64,000 nt of DNA from assembly GCA_963853835.1 (NCBI GenBank), contig OY970822.1, positions 48,572,404 to 48,636,403 on the forward strand. The letters run 5' to 3'. The position numbers and the translations under genes are program-made. The notes under the pieces are model-generated. The model did not search any database and had not been told where the DNA came from. It was given only the letters and a program-made list of their open reading frames with translations. Source of the DNA: Calendula officinalis. Its lineage: Eukaryota > Streptophyta > Magnoliopsida > Asterales > Asteraceae. Below are positions 1 through 11,891 of the stretch, piece after piece. The first letter of the stretch is position 1. Every line of letters starts with the position of its first letter.

Positions 1-120
1 TAAAAACAAGCCCTCTATCTACTTTTGGACGGTCTTGATCAAATAAACATTTGGATGTGTGGTGTGATGTACTATTAATAGTACATATGCAAAGAGTTTT
101 AAAATAGACAAAAACCCACA

Positions 121-445
121 TTGACGGACAACTATTGGACAGTCCCGTTGTCGCATAAAATTTGGCAACTTACAAAACAACATGTAACTGACAAGTTTAC
201 AAATGTTGGACATATATTGTTATATTACCTCACAAAATTCTGTTACCTGTACCATATCATAAACCAAACAAACAATATACGTAATTCCAATTGCTTTTTT
301 TACACAAATCATATCCACCAGGAAAAAAAAAATATATATGTAAGCAAATCATCGTTTAATTTATTTATTACCCGAAGAGTAACATACAAACTTCAATGCT
401 TCATTAATATTCTCTTTGATTTCCCGATACTTTGCTACAACCTCA
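121..445 (-). pseudogene. Decayed duplicate of the ALIX 3' end and GDSL upstream spacer
   Basis: Bases 121-340 align closely with 4662-4875, the spacer between the GDSL start and the ALIX stop, including the wording around the ALIX stop codon. At about 350 the match jumps to 5327-5410, which is ALIX intron plus exon 7. ALIX exon 8 is therefore missing from this copy. The similarity fades after about 445. No usable frame remains, so this is a relic of a segmental duplication rather than a gene. The left end (1-120) also resembles wording in the GDSL first intron near 3367-3430. A second GDSL copy may lie left of the window; that is inference. Confidence 0.75.
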
Positions 446-865
446 ATCTTCAGATGTATAATTATCTACATCTTACCTCTTTCTTACTTCTTATTTGAAA
501 GGATTGAATATCATAATTATTTATCTCATTATACTTGATCAACTTTAAGCCATTAGCTATGTCTTTTGTAATAACTTCTTTATTTCGTATATAATTATTA
601 ATTACTCATCACAATCAATAAGAAAAAGACTCATAGTTATATCTTCATATCTTCACTTGCCATGTAAATAAAATAGATGTTCTTATCATCTTCACTCATA
701 TAACCAGAAATTATAATCTAAAAATATATATGACCTAAGCATTTATAGTTGTTTTTGCATATTACAACACGTGTTTATCACAAAAATAGCATATAATAAC
801 CCTTTATTCCTCCACGTGTCTTTAAATGATCCACAAAACCCAAATATATTTGATTAAGAATGGGT
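446..865. other. AT-rich intergenic stretch
   Basis: This is the 3' flank of the GDSL gene. I see no coding frame, RNA gene or clear repeat in it. Several AATAAA-like strings are present on the minus strand, but none stands out as a polyadenylation signal. Confidence 0.5.
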
Positions 866-3800
866 TTAAGGTATACGAGCCAAAGTCCTCAGGTTTATGG
901 GCCTTATTTGTCTTGGACCTCCAGCCCATAATGCATTTGCTAGAAGCCCATTAACACGCTCGGATGGATGAAAATAATCCCAAAAGAAATACTCATTTGG
1001 TTTCTCACACATCGTGTAATTTTGTAACCCACACTGCAACTCTCCATTTAGAGGTCCACCTCCACAACATCCGTCAGTTACATTGGTCAAACCTATTCAA
1101 ATGCCAAATAAAAAAATTAATTTAATAGAATCATATATAATAGTACAATAACAAGGATACCCAATCCCGCCAAAAGCGAAGTATAAAAGAGGTGGGACAT
1201 AAACAATCATACCTTTACTCGGGAGTAAAGATATTGTTTCCCAAAAGAACTCCGCAAAAATATTCGGTGAAAAAACAATAATAAGCATGTATAATAAGAG
1301 AGATAAGAAAAAACTACCGAAAAATTCTGGTTTAATACGAAATGCTTGTACAGTGTTAAAAACTTCTCCATAGACACTGATCGCACCAGGATACCTTCTA
1401 GGTATACTTAGTGCCAAAAGTTCTAAGCCAAAATTTATATATTTTGCCATCTTGTTCAACGGGGCATAACATTCGTCAATAGATGCATATTTTAGGAGGA
1501 CTCTGCCAGGAACACATCCCACCGGGCCAACCGATAAAATAACGAACCTCCGACCACCATTCTTGTAGATTGTCTGAATGAATTGGGTCACTTCTTTCAG
1601 CATAGCGCGTGCCAAAGCTTGCGGGGTTATGGTTCGATTTACTACGAAGTAGGTGAAAATGTCATTCGCACCCGACTCGAGGAAAAACATGGAGTTTGCG
1701 ACTTGATCTTTGGGTAATGTTTTGTTTTCAATTAGGGATTCGAATTGTTGTAGTTGTGCTTGAATCGACGACACCAACTGCCCATAAAAAATAAAAGTGA
1801 TCTTGACATATTTTAACTTTGAAATTATACAACAGTGTTATAGATATCTGCTAAATAATAAAAGAGTAAATTATACGGAAGGTCCTTTAAGTTTATTGCA
1901 AATTTCACCAATGGTTCTTTAGTTTCAAAAATTACACTGTTGGTCCTTAATTCTAAAAGGTTTTCACCGATAGTCCTTTACACTAACTGATGTTAATTTT
2001 TTCTGTTAACTTACCCCATGTGCAATGCACATGAGGGTAAAAAGGTCATTATTCATTTCATTTCTTTTTATTCTTAAACTAAACTTTTGTTTAAGATAAA
2101 AAAAAGTTAGGTTAAGAATGAAAAGAAATTAAAAATGACTTTTTTATCTTCACGTGCATTGCACATGGGGTGAGTTAACAGAATAAATTAATACCAGTTA
2201 GTGTATAGGACCATCAGTGAAAAACCTTTCAAAATTAAGGACCATTGGTCTAATTTTGGAAACTAAAGGGCCATTAGTAAAATTTACTATAAACTTAAAA
2301 GACCGTGTAATTTACTTACACTAAAATATTTATATCTTACTTTCCTCGTGCTCCTAGTTTGAAGATCACAATAAATTTGGTTGACGATAGATTGAAATTG
2401 AAGTTGTAAAGTAGAAGGGTCGGTGATCTTACATTATTCTTGTTCGTATCAGGCAAAAGTCCACTTCCGGCGCTCGCGAAGTTAAGTCCGTCGGCCGGAA
2501 AAGCTTTTTGGCTGTCATTTGCCGCATCGTTTAACTCTCTGTACACCTCTTGATATGGTCTAATGAATGGAATCTCCAAAAATTGCGCTACATAGTTTTC
2601 GAATTAACATTAAATGTAAACATAACCTAGGAAAAACGTTTAAGGAAGTTCATTATTTGTATCAAGTCCCGATGAACAAATTTTAACCATTGATTAATAT
2701 AATCTAATGGTCAAGATTAATCACATATTTTATACATAAAAGGGTATTTTGGTCATTTGACATTTCAAAACAAATTTTATTTTTTTATATTTTAAATTTT
2801 TTTATTTTTTAATTGAGGTGTATTTTGGTCATTTAAAAAAAAGTTTTTTATTTTAATTTTTTTTAAATATTTATTATTATTTTTTTTATTGTTATAATTT
2901 TTTCAAAAATTATTATATTTTCATTAATAACACATAATGTGATTGCATACCGAATCACATGTGATTGAACTAAAACATCAAATGGTATACTAAAATCACA
3001 TGTGATTAAGTCATATACGTAATTATCAAATAAATATTATTTTTTAATGAAAAAAAATTAATAAAAAAATTAAAATAATAACAAAAATTAAATAAAAAAA
3101 ATCGAAATATTTTTCAAGTGCCAAATGACCAAAATACCCCTTCATAATAAAAATAATAAAAAAATAAAAAATTCTAAAAATAAAAAATATATTTTTGTTT
3201 TTTAAAATATGACCAAAATACCCTCAATATATAAAATATGTGATTAATCTTGACCAATAATTGAGATTTGTTCCTCAGGATTTCTTAAATGGACCTCCTT
3301 GAACGCAGATATAAATTTATAATAGTCAAGTTTTTTAGAAATCAAATGTTATATATTTTTACAAATTTAGATCCCTGTCTTATTAAATAAACATATGGAT
3401 GGATGTAATATGTTATTGATTAATAATAAAATGATTCAAAATTTACAAAATAGAACATCAATCGATTATTTTCAAAATACGTTTTACATAACATTAGAGA
3501 ACTTTAATTTTTACAATTTTAAAAGATAAATTAATTTTATTATTTTATTATTTTTACACCTAACGCATTCTCGGCCATCCTATGAAAAGATCGAGTAAAT
3601 GAATAAAGAGTCACTCTAAATAAATATTTTTTTCTACTAAACAAACAAGAGTAAGGTATTGTTTGATAAGAACAAAATGATTAAGTGTTGAATGATTCAA
3701 CGATCTGAATGATTAAGAGGTTTTGTATAAAACTTGTTTTGAATGTGAGAAACTTTTTTATAAGAATTCTGACTGCTTAATGATTCAGCATATGTTCTAA

Positions 3801-4442
3801 GGAAGAATGAGTAAGCAGCTTTTTGCTGTCCCATTCAGCATATACTTCATTCAGAGGCGCTAAATAAACGCACTGAATGCTGAATGATTAAGCATTCAGT
3901 GCTGAATAGTTCCATTAAACTGCAAATATAACCTAAGACTTATTCCCTCTCTTTACCTCCTCTCTACATAACCAATTTTTTCTGTTTATCTCTTTTGTTT
4001 CTTTTTTTTAATGTGATTCTTCCTCTCTTAAAACAATATGCATATGTCCCTAGTGATTGGTCCATGCATAACTACTAAATGATTGGTTCATGTTTTTAAT
4101 ATGAGAAAAATGCATTTGTCGATGTTTAACAATTGACTAAATTAATTATTTAGTAGTACCCATGAATAAAACGTTAGTCTAAAAGTATGCATGGAAATAA
4201 GACTTACAAATGAAATCAATGAGGGTCCGACCATTGGTGAATCGTCCGGTTGGCTGGGAAAAATAACTTTTGCCGTAAGGCGTAAAATTGGCCTGAAGAG
4301 TGCAATTCTTGATGTATTTGTTGTTGCCCGGATCAAACTGGGAGTCCCCAAACACGAAAACCGACTTAATTTCTGCATTGACCGATGACCAAACCGTAAG
4401 AAATACACCTAGGAAGAGGATAAACTGTAGCAATCTCTCCAT
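866..4442 (-). CDS. GDSL esterase/lipase, four exons
   Basis: Exons on the minus strand are 4208-4442, 2433-2587, 1318-1777 and 866-1092. All junctions have GT/AG ends and the phases fit, giving 358 aa, normal for plant GDSL lipases (about 350-380). Residues 1-23 look like a secretion signal peptide, so the enzyme is probably extracellular. Block I reads FVFGDSQFDPGNN with nucleophile Ser34; the usual Leu of GDSL is Gln here. Block II glycine is in GLNFASAGSG (112-121), block III is GAND (Asn168), and the C-terminal pair is Asp322/His325 in WDYFHPSE. These are the SGNH catalytic residues of an ester hydrolase; the natural substrate cannot be told. The start at 4442 was chosen because the signal peptide begins there. 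Introns 1 and 2 are bloated with foldback elements. No premature stop was seen. Confidence 0.93.
1864..2317. repeat. Foldback element in GDSL intron 2
   Basis: The two ends are inverted copies of each other: AGTAAATTATACGGAAGGTCC on the left and its imperfect complement near 2300. The arms meet around a pair of inverted CATGTGCAATGCACATG-like strings at about 2030 and 2160. It belongs to the same style of element as those at 5511, 6530, 9951 and 29762. Confidence 0.75.
2639..3305. repeat. Long inverted-repeat MITE-like element in GDSL intron 1
   Basis: About 120 bases at the left (GGTCAAGATTAATCACATAT and following) recur as the reverse complement at the right end, with an AT-rich centre. 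GGTATTTTGGTCAT occurs in both arms. No coding capacity is visible. The superfamily is not clear from the termini. Confidence 0.65.
3650..3936. repeat. Possible MITE with ATTCAG/CTGAAT motifs in GDSL intron 1
   Basis: The stretch is dense in GAATGATT, ATTCAGC and GCTGAAT words in both orientations, and its two ends (AGGTATTGTTTGATAAGAAC and the complement of GTTCCATTAAACTGCAAAT) are weakly inverted. This resembles short hAT-like MITEs, but I could not fix a target duplication. Confidence 0.4.
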
Positions 4443-4870
4443 GATCTCAATCACACTTTTGGTAGATACTTTTGTACAAGTGGTATGATTTGAATCTAAA
4501 TATACCTAAAGAAGTCGTAACAAAACGGATTAACTTAAAGAAGCGGAACAAAATAAAAGTGACAAAAGATTGAAAAATTAGTGATGGAAAAATGACATGG
4601 AAAATAGCGCAACAGATGCATGAGATAAAAGGCTTTAAAATGAAAGACAATAGCCCACATTGACGGACAACTATAGGACAGTTCCGTTGTCCCATAAAAT
4701 TTGGCAACTTATAAAACACCATGTAACTGACAAGTTTACATATGTTGGACATATATTACCTCACAGAATTCTGTTATCTGTACCATATCATAAACCAAAC
4801 AAATAATATCCGTAATTCCAGTTGTTTTTATACACACATCATAATCATCCGAGAATTATATGTAAACAAA
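4443..4870. other. Spacer between ALIX stop and GDSL start
   Basis: These 428 bases must hold both the ALIX 3' UTR/terminator and the GDSL promoter and 5' UTR, because both genes run on the minus strand. No unambiguous TATA box was picked out. The spacer is duplicated, with changes, at the left edge of the window. Confidence 0.5.
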
Positions 4871-7800
4871 TCATCGTTTATAATAGCCACTATTGTTAGG
4901 GGGGTAAGGAGGCCTTGAGAAAGAACCGGGTTGCTGACCCTGTGGTGCATTGTAATACGACCCTTGCCAACCCGGGTAACCCGGTTGACCATACGCGGGG
5001 CCCGCTTGACCATACGTGGGGCCCGGTTGTTGGCCAGGTGGCATGTGGTAAGGAGTTGGTTGCTGAACGTATCCTGACCCGTTGGGCATATTTGCGGGCC
5101 CGCTTTGTGAACCATAATAGTGAGTGGTTGAATTTGAACCATCTTGAACACTAAGGCCCGATATTTGTTTTTGTACATCTTCAATCATGTCGCGACATTG
5201 TATGCTTCGGGTCATTGCAAAATCACTTGCTTGTTGTTTTATGTTTCTAATTGCTTCCTGTGAAATCATATTTTAAGATTTAATTAATTACTTTATTCAT
5301 GTTTAGTGAACATAAAAAAAAGGAATAATTTATTACCTGAAGAGTAACGTAAAACTTCAATCCTTCGTTAATATTCTCTTTGATTTCCCGATACTTTGCT
5401 ACACCAGCCTCCATCTGCTTATAGCATTTCTCACAAGCAGCTGAAAACCACAAGTACAATCTTGTAAGATATATAAGAATAAATTATTGTTTAAATAATT
5501 TCAAGAGTATATTACAAAGATGGCCCCTAATGTTTACACCAAATTTCACATATGGTCCTTTACTTTAAAAATTTACACTAGTAGTCCTTTTTCTGGAAGC
5601 CTTTTGCACCTACGGTCATTTAGCATAACGTTAAAAAATTACACTCATAGTCCTTTAGAATTACATCAATAGTCCTTTTTCTGCTAAAATATTTGACGGA
5701 CATTAGGCGAAAGGACTATAGATGCAAAAGTTTTCCCAAAAAAGGACTACTAATGTAATTTTTAAAGTAAAGGATCATACGTGAATTTGGGTAAAACCTC
5801 AGGGACCATCCTTGTAATTTACTCTAAATTAAATTGACCTTCAAATGAAATGAATAATGATATTTTAACCTACCCTTGTAGTCCTCGACGTTGAAAGTGC
5901 CTGCGAATTGGTTGTTTTGAGCCTATATGAAAATAAAAGATTAGGATAAAATAAAAAAATTATGTATTTTTTTAAGAAATATATAAGAAAGAGGACAATA
6001 CCTGAATATGGAGCAATAATTGGTGTTGTTCTTGAAGATTTTGAGATATTCCTTCACATATATCATTATATTTTGTTATCTCTTTTCTGAAGAGATCCTC
6101 ATAAGAGCCAGTAGAGGTCATCAACTTAGGGAGTATGTCATCCTACAAACCAATTAATATAAATCCAAATTAAAAAATAAATAATAATAAAACATCAACA
6201 ACTCTTACAAAATATAAAAGAAATATAATAAAAAACCTTTGTTTTCATATCTTTAAGCATGTCCTCCAGACCTGCCCTTTGTGCACCCAGCGTCTCTAAT
6301 TGCCTCTGCAAAAGTAGATATTATGATTACGAATTTACAATAATTTTAAGAATATAAATTTAAATTATATTATATCATTAAATGATTAAAAAGATTTTAT
6401 TGTTATTACCAAGCTCTGCTTCAACGCCCCAACTATTGCATCTTCATTGGCATCCAAAGACATAATTGGCCTTCCCAAAGTTGGAAGAGCAGACTCTATC
6501 TGTTAATCACCAAAATACACAAATAAATTTAGAGTTATTTACACGAATGGTCCTTTAGGTTTATACCATATTACATATTTGGTCCTTTAGTTTCATAAAT
6601 TACACTAATAGTCCTTATTTCTAAAACTATTGACACGTTTGGTCCTTTAGCTAAACAAAAGTTAACTTTTCCCGTCAAGTATGGTTACGTGCGATGCACG
6701 AGGGAAAGGGAAAATGACAGATTTACCCCCTCGTGCATCACACCTGAGTACCTGACTATACTTGACGGGAATATTAAACGTTTGTTTAGCTAAAGGACCA
6801 AACATGTCAATAGTTTCAAAAATAAGGACCATCGATGTAATTTATAAAACCAAAGGACCAAATATGTAATATGGTACAAACCTAAAGGATCATTTGTGTA
6901 ATTTACTCATAAATTTATGTAGCACAAAAAGTAATTACAAAAACAATTAATATAATAGTTTAGGAAAACATACCGGACGGGTATCAAGAATAGACATAAG
7001 TCCCATATGGTCCCTCACAGATCTTTCAATTTTAGCATCACTTTCTCCTGCCTGCTTCAAATTTGCTGCAAATCTATTTAACCGATCCTGCAAATTCTTA
7101 GTCAAAGTACCAGATTGAGGTCTAGTCCATCTTGTCCCAAATTGGGTTCTAAATTGTGCATCTTCTGCACCTTCTTTCTGCAAAAGTTCTTCAGTCTGCA
7201 CCACTAATTCATGATTAACCCTTCTTAAATCCTGAAGTTGTTGTAACTCACTTTGCAAGCCAGCTGGACCACCGCTAACTTGCACCGCTTCAACATCTTC
7301 CCATAAAACAGTTGGTAAAACCGAATGGCCTTCTAGAGCAAGAATTGAATCAGGTAAATTCATCTCCTTCAGATTCACACGAGCAATTTCACTTCCTTGT
7401 TGTAATCTCTCTGCTTGTGTTCTGATGACATCATCAACCATTTCAGTGTACCTAGAGAGAGCTTTTGCACTATTATCAGGGACTAAACTTGCAAACATCT
7501 TATCCTTGCTGGCATCCAACACATCGTTCATGTCCATTGATTTGACCAATGAGAATGCAGGAAGAGGTGGTAAGGAACTGAGTTGTGGGACCCGCATGAG
7601 ATAGACTCTATCGTTCTCCTTCATGGCTCTGTCTAGATTGGTGTTAAGATTGGTTTCTAGTTTGTTAATTGCATCAAGTATTTGCTGTGCAGCCCCTCTT
7701 GGAGATGCTTTTTTGGCATCTGATAACACACTAATGCCGTTTTTTATTCGTGCAATTTCTTCCCCAATTTCTTCTTTCTCATGAAGCTCTAGGCTGTACC

Positions 7801-8802
7801 TATAACAAGCTTCTGCATGGAATAAAGCTGCTTTTAGCTGAATATGAGACATCCAGGTTTTGTCAAAGTGTTGATTCAGAGGTGTGACATTTAGTGCAGC
7901 TACAGCTTCTTCATAGTAGATGCCGGCCTGCATTTATGTAAATTTTTCTATACATTAGCAGATTATTAGGCAATTTGGTTCATGTTAAATGAATTATTAC
8001 TACTTGTGCATTAGCAATTGCTTATTTTGCTTAGGCTTGATTCTGATGCAAGAACTAACAATGCAGAAAGTTTAACAAGCATATATGTGATTTATACAGG
8101 CAATAAAGCAAAAAAATCAGCACTAACCTGTCTCGAAATCTTAGCACAAACACCAGGTGTGCTCCCTTTAGCAATTGTGTTCTCAAATACACACTCCTGA
8201 GCTTGAGCCAGCATCAACCTCTCCAACATCCCCACACACTCCACAGAAACATCCACAGTAGTTGAATTTCCAATTGAAGCCTTTGTTGCTGTATTATCCC
8301 TCAAGTAAGCAAACGCACCAGCAGCTGCAATAAACGAGTGTATCGCTTGCCGTCGTCCTTCCGCCGTCGATCGATCAAACGCCAAGCCGATCTGACTGTG
8401 TACCGCGCCCAGATTAAATAAAATTGCCGCCTTCTCTAAGTGAATATTCTGCTGTGACGCCTTGTTCCTGGTCTTAAACGCATCGTACCACGTGAAGGTA
8501 ACTGAATTTACATGATCCTTATCAGGAGAGATCGGAAACCTCGATTCAACGGCGGTTAGGGCTTTGAAGTAGCTCTGAAGGAGGTCGCGACGCGCAGGGA
8601 GGGAATCGGCAGCAGACGATCGTTCGATGTTGTTTCGCATCTCCTTTAGGGTTTCAAGGTCGTCTTCTAGGTTTTGAGCCTCACGTTCTGAGTAATTGAA
8701 GACTATGTAATTACGAAGAGGACGGTATAGATCGACGGAGACCGTTTTCTTCTCGTGGATTGCGAGCATGATGTTCGTCGCCGACGACAACGAAGAAGCC
8801 AT
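4871..8802 (-). CDS. ALIX: ALIX, BRO1-domain ESCRT-associated protein, eight exons
   Basis: Minus-strand exons are 8128-8802, 6974-7927, 6410-6499, 6237-6305, 6002-6142, 5874-5922, 5337-5440 and 4871-5257. Every junction is GT/AG and in phase, giving 822 aa, close to the Arabidopsis ALIX length. Residues about 5-385 form the BRO1 domain (start MASSLSSATNIMLAIHEKKT), about 390-690 the coiled V domain, and from about 730 a Pro/Gly/Tyr/Gln-rich tail with repeated QPG and YGQ units ending GYYKR. In plants ALIX works with ESCRT-III in multivesicular-body sorting of ubiquitinated cargo and vacuole biogenesis; that role is family knowledge. The start lies in good context and encodes the conserved N terminus. 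Two introns contain foldback elements, which the splice sites avoid. I see no lesion. Confidence 0.95.
5511..5827. repeat. Foldback element in an ALIX intron
   Basis: The left end (TATTACAAAGATGGCCCCTAA) is the inverse of the right end (AGGGACCATCCTTGTAATTT). Inverted AGTCCTTTTTCTG and AAAAAGGACTA strings sit nearer the centre. It lies wholly inside the intron 5441-5873. Confidence 0.75.
6530..6910. repeat. Foldback element in ALIX intron 2
   Basis: The near-complete palindrome has ends ACGAATGGTCCTTTAGGTTT and the complement AAACCTAAAGGATCATTTGT. Its centre carries CGTGCGATGCACGAGGG and CCCTCGTGCATCACAC, also inverted. It lies inside intron 6500-6973 and leaves the splice sites intact. Confidence 0.8.
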
Positions 8803-9950
8803 AGGTGAATGAATTGGCCGGCGATGATAATTAGCTAGTCAATTATGCAATTTTTTACAGATTTCTTTGTGATTTGATCGTGCTTAATATGATCAGAAGA
8901 TAATGATTTGCAAGTCAAATGGACGAGAAATATCTGCCCATAAGGGAGGAGTAAGATTGTGTTTATAAAAGTGTATGAGAAAAATAAAATATCTGCCCTT
9001 AACATTATTTTAAAACCCATGTTAAAGTGCTTTTACCAATACCAAATGACTTATATAAAATATTTATGATGTGTCACATGGTTAAAAAGATCATGCTTGG
9101 GTCCTTATGATGTCTAGCTAAATGAAATGTACATGATATAGTTCACATTTACTTCCTCATTTCTAAATGGATTCACATTCTCATGAGCTCATCTATTTTT
9201 TTGAATGCTCGCATTTTAAATGGATTTGGAATATTGTGAAGCTAAAAGCTGCTGACATTTCAAGCAACAATGTTTCAAGGTCAGATATTATTCAATAACA
9301 CGACAAAGGGAAGAACTACCTTGAAGCATTGCAAGAAGGCTTGTTCTTGCAATTATCGTTTACTTTGTATGGCAGTAAAGAAACGAAATGACCTTCGAGG
9401 AAAAGAAAACTAGAGATGTGGATACATTAACAATCACTATTTTTGAAAAATATCAGATATCGTATTATGGGCTTGAACTTAGGCCTACAACTTTAACATC
9501 AAATATGATGGAGATATGGAGATTACCAAGGGCTTATTCCGAGAGCCAAGCATGAAATAGTTTTGCTATATTAACCTAGTTTGGTTGTTGTCATTAATGT
9601 TTCTTTTGAGTAGACGAAATGTGGTACAAAAGTGTTTATGTTGCTATTTTGAAAAGTCAAACCAAACTTAAAAATTAAAATATTGACACGTATGTTGACA
9701 CGTCAGTTTTGAAATCAAACGGCATCTAAGGGTATCTACATCAGGGAAGTCTAAACAATTGCTAATGCCTTGCAAAGTAAATATGAAATCCATCTGGGAA
9801 AGAAGTTTTCTATTTAAGCAATTCTATTTGCAAGTGATATATAATATTAAAGTGATTTCTTTTTCATTTTTTAATACAAGTGATTATAATTTGTTTATTT
9901 TCATTTTTTAATAAACGTATATTTAATGCAAGTATTATAATTTGTTTATT
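8803..9950. other. ALIX upstream region and intergenic DNA
   Basis: The first few hundred bases should contain the ALIX promoter and 5' UTR. Beyond about 9050 I see AT-rich sequence with no credible gene. The stretch 9200-9560 has a slightly more balanced base composition and may be an old coding or transposon fragment, but I could not identify it. Confidence 0.4.
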
Positions 9951-10166
9951 GAGTAAATTACATCTAAGGTCCCTGTGGTTTACCACTTATTACAGCCACA
10001 GTCCCTAAACTTCATAAAGTACACTGGGAGTCCCTGGTGTTGCCACTTTGTTGCACCCATAGTCCCTGAAACAAACGGACGTTAATTAAAGCCGTTAAAT
10101 CCCCCATGTGCACATCACATGATGGGTAGTATGGTAATTGTCCACCACTTCCTCATATTTAAACCC

Positions 10167-10748
10167 GAGTAAATTACATGGAAGGTCCCTGTGGTATACT
10201 ACTTATTACAGTCTTAGTCCCTGAACTTCATTTATTACACCGGAAGTCCCTGGTGTATATACTTTGTTACACACATGTAGGCCTGTAAACGAACCAAACG
10301 TGAACACTAAATTTTCTTAACATAAACGAACATAAAGAAACACAAAAGTACACGAAACAAACACAAACATAAACAAACACAAACGAACACGAAACAAATA
10401 CAAACGAACATAAACAAACTCAAACGAACACTAACAAACGAACGTAAACAAACAATCACGAACGGATGTTCACGAACGTAAACGAACGAACGGGCATTTG
10501 TTCGTGTTTGTTTGTTTAACTAAACGAACACAAAATCTTGTTTGTGTTCGTTTGTTAGATAAACGAACGAATATTAATGAACTCCCGCGAACGCTTTGCG
10601 AACGGTTCGTTGAACGTTCGGTTCGTTTACATGCCTACATGTGTGTAACAAAGTGTATACACCAGGGACTTCCGGTGTAATAAATGTAGTTCAGGGACTA
10701 AGGCTGTAATAAGTAGTATACCACAGGGACCTTCCATGTAATTTACTC
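10167..10748. repeat. Middle foldback element
   Basis: The ends GAGTAAATTACATGGAAGGT and its complement are flanked by AAACCC and GGGTTT, the loop of the outer element. It is a related but distinct copy of the outer family (TACCGGAAGTCCCTGG-like words). Its own loop holds the innermost palindrome. Confidence 0.8.
10277..10640. repeat. Innermost foldback with AAACGAAC simple repeats
   Basis: It starts GTAGGCCTGTAAACGAACC and ends GGTTCGTTTACATGCCTAC, an inverted pair. Between them are many degenerate AAACGAACAC units on the left and GTTCGTTTG units on the right. This is the common plant palindrome of gaac/gttc microsatellite type. Confidence 0.8.
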
Positions 10749-11044
10749 GGGTTTAAATATGAGGAAGGGGTGGACAATTACCATACTACCCATCATGTGA
10801 TGTGCACATGGGGGATTTAACGGCTTTAATTAACGTCCGTTTGCTTCAGGGACTATGGGTGCAACAAAGTGGCAACACCAGGGACTCCCAGTGTACTTAA
10901 TGAAGTTTAGGGACTGTGGCTGTAATAAGTGGTAAACCACATGGACCTTGGATGTAATTCGCTCTATTTAAAAGCTTACAATAGCATGAAAATATCTAAT
11001 AGCATGAAAATATCTAATAGACGCCATACTCAGATGCATATCGA

Positions 11045-11800
11045 GTTGTCTTATTTTATATTTAAAAGATTATTTTTTATTTGAAAAAATTATTTTTATA
11101 TCTAAAAATATCATTTTAATTATAAATAAATATATTTACATTAGTTTATTAATAAGTAGTTATTATATTTTTAATATTTAAGATATATTTTAAAAGTATA
11201 ATTAAAAGATGATGTGACAATGGGGTCCACTTTTAAAAGTGTGTCAAAATTACAGTGATGTGAAAAGAAGTTTTAAAGCTAACGTGACACAATTGAAATC
11301 TGAATATAATTACACTGATCCACAGCAACACTTGCAAATGAATTGCAAATAAATTGTAAACTCAATATGAAAGCCACCTAGGCTTTTGATTTTCAAATTA
11401 AGAAATTCTCTTAGAAATCGAATCTGGCCCACTCATAGATTATTATATAATATTTATTTTCTTTTTTGCTGTTAGTTTTTGTATATACATACACATAATT
11501 GAAAGTAATTTTTATTATATTATATTTAATAGATTATTTTATATTAAAAGAATTATTTTATATTTAAAAATATTATTTTAATCATAAAGAATTATATTTA
11601 TATTAGTTTATTAATATATAATTATTATATTCTTAATATTTAAATATATATTAAAGGATATAATTGAAAGTTGATGTGACAGTCGGCCTACATTTGAAAT
11701 TATATTGTAATTGCAGTGGTGTGGAAAATAATTGAAAATCTAATGTGGCATATTTGAAAATTAAATGATATTTCATGGATGTGGATGTCCTTATACTTTA
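11045..11800. repeat. Diverged direct repeat, about 270 bp twice
   Basis: Bases about 11045-11300 and 11510-11790 share order and wording (TTTATATTTAAAAGATTATTTT, TTAGTTTATTAATA, a GATGTGACA block, then a TGTGGAAA/TGTGAAAA block). The spacing and low identity suggest an old duplication or two related AT-rich elements. Nothing coding is seen. Confidence 0.55.
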
Positions 11801-11891
11801 TATGTATTTTTTGTTAATTAAGTAATAACGGAGCGAGGGAAAGAGTGAGTACTATAAATTCACAATTCACTCCAAAATTAGTAAATTAGCA

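Larger units (their letters stand above)
9951..10964. repeat. Outer foldback element of a triple-nested palindrome
   Basis: The left arm begins GAGTAAATTACATCTAAGGT and the right arm ends with its complement. Internal words such as GGGAGTCCCTGGTGTTGCCA and GATGGGTAGTATGGTAATTG are mirrored exactly or nearly so. The centre is occupied by a second foldback (10167-10748), which holds a third (about 10277-10640). Confidence 0.85.

Noticed and set aside
121..498. 125-codon plus-strand ORF at the left edge
   Set aside because: It runs antisense through duplicated ALIX/spacer sequence and has no recognisable domain.
4915..5154. 79-codon plus-strand ORF over ALIX exon 8
   Set aside because: Shadow of the Pro/Gly-rich ALIX tail.
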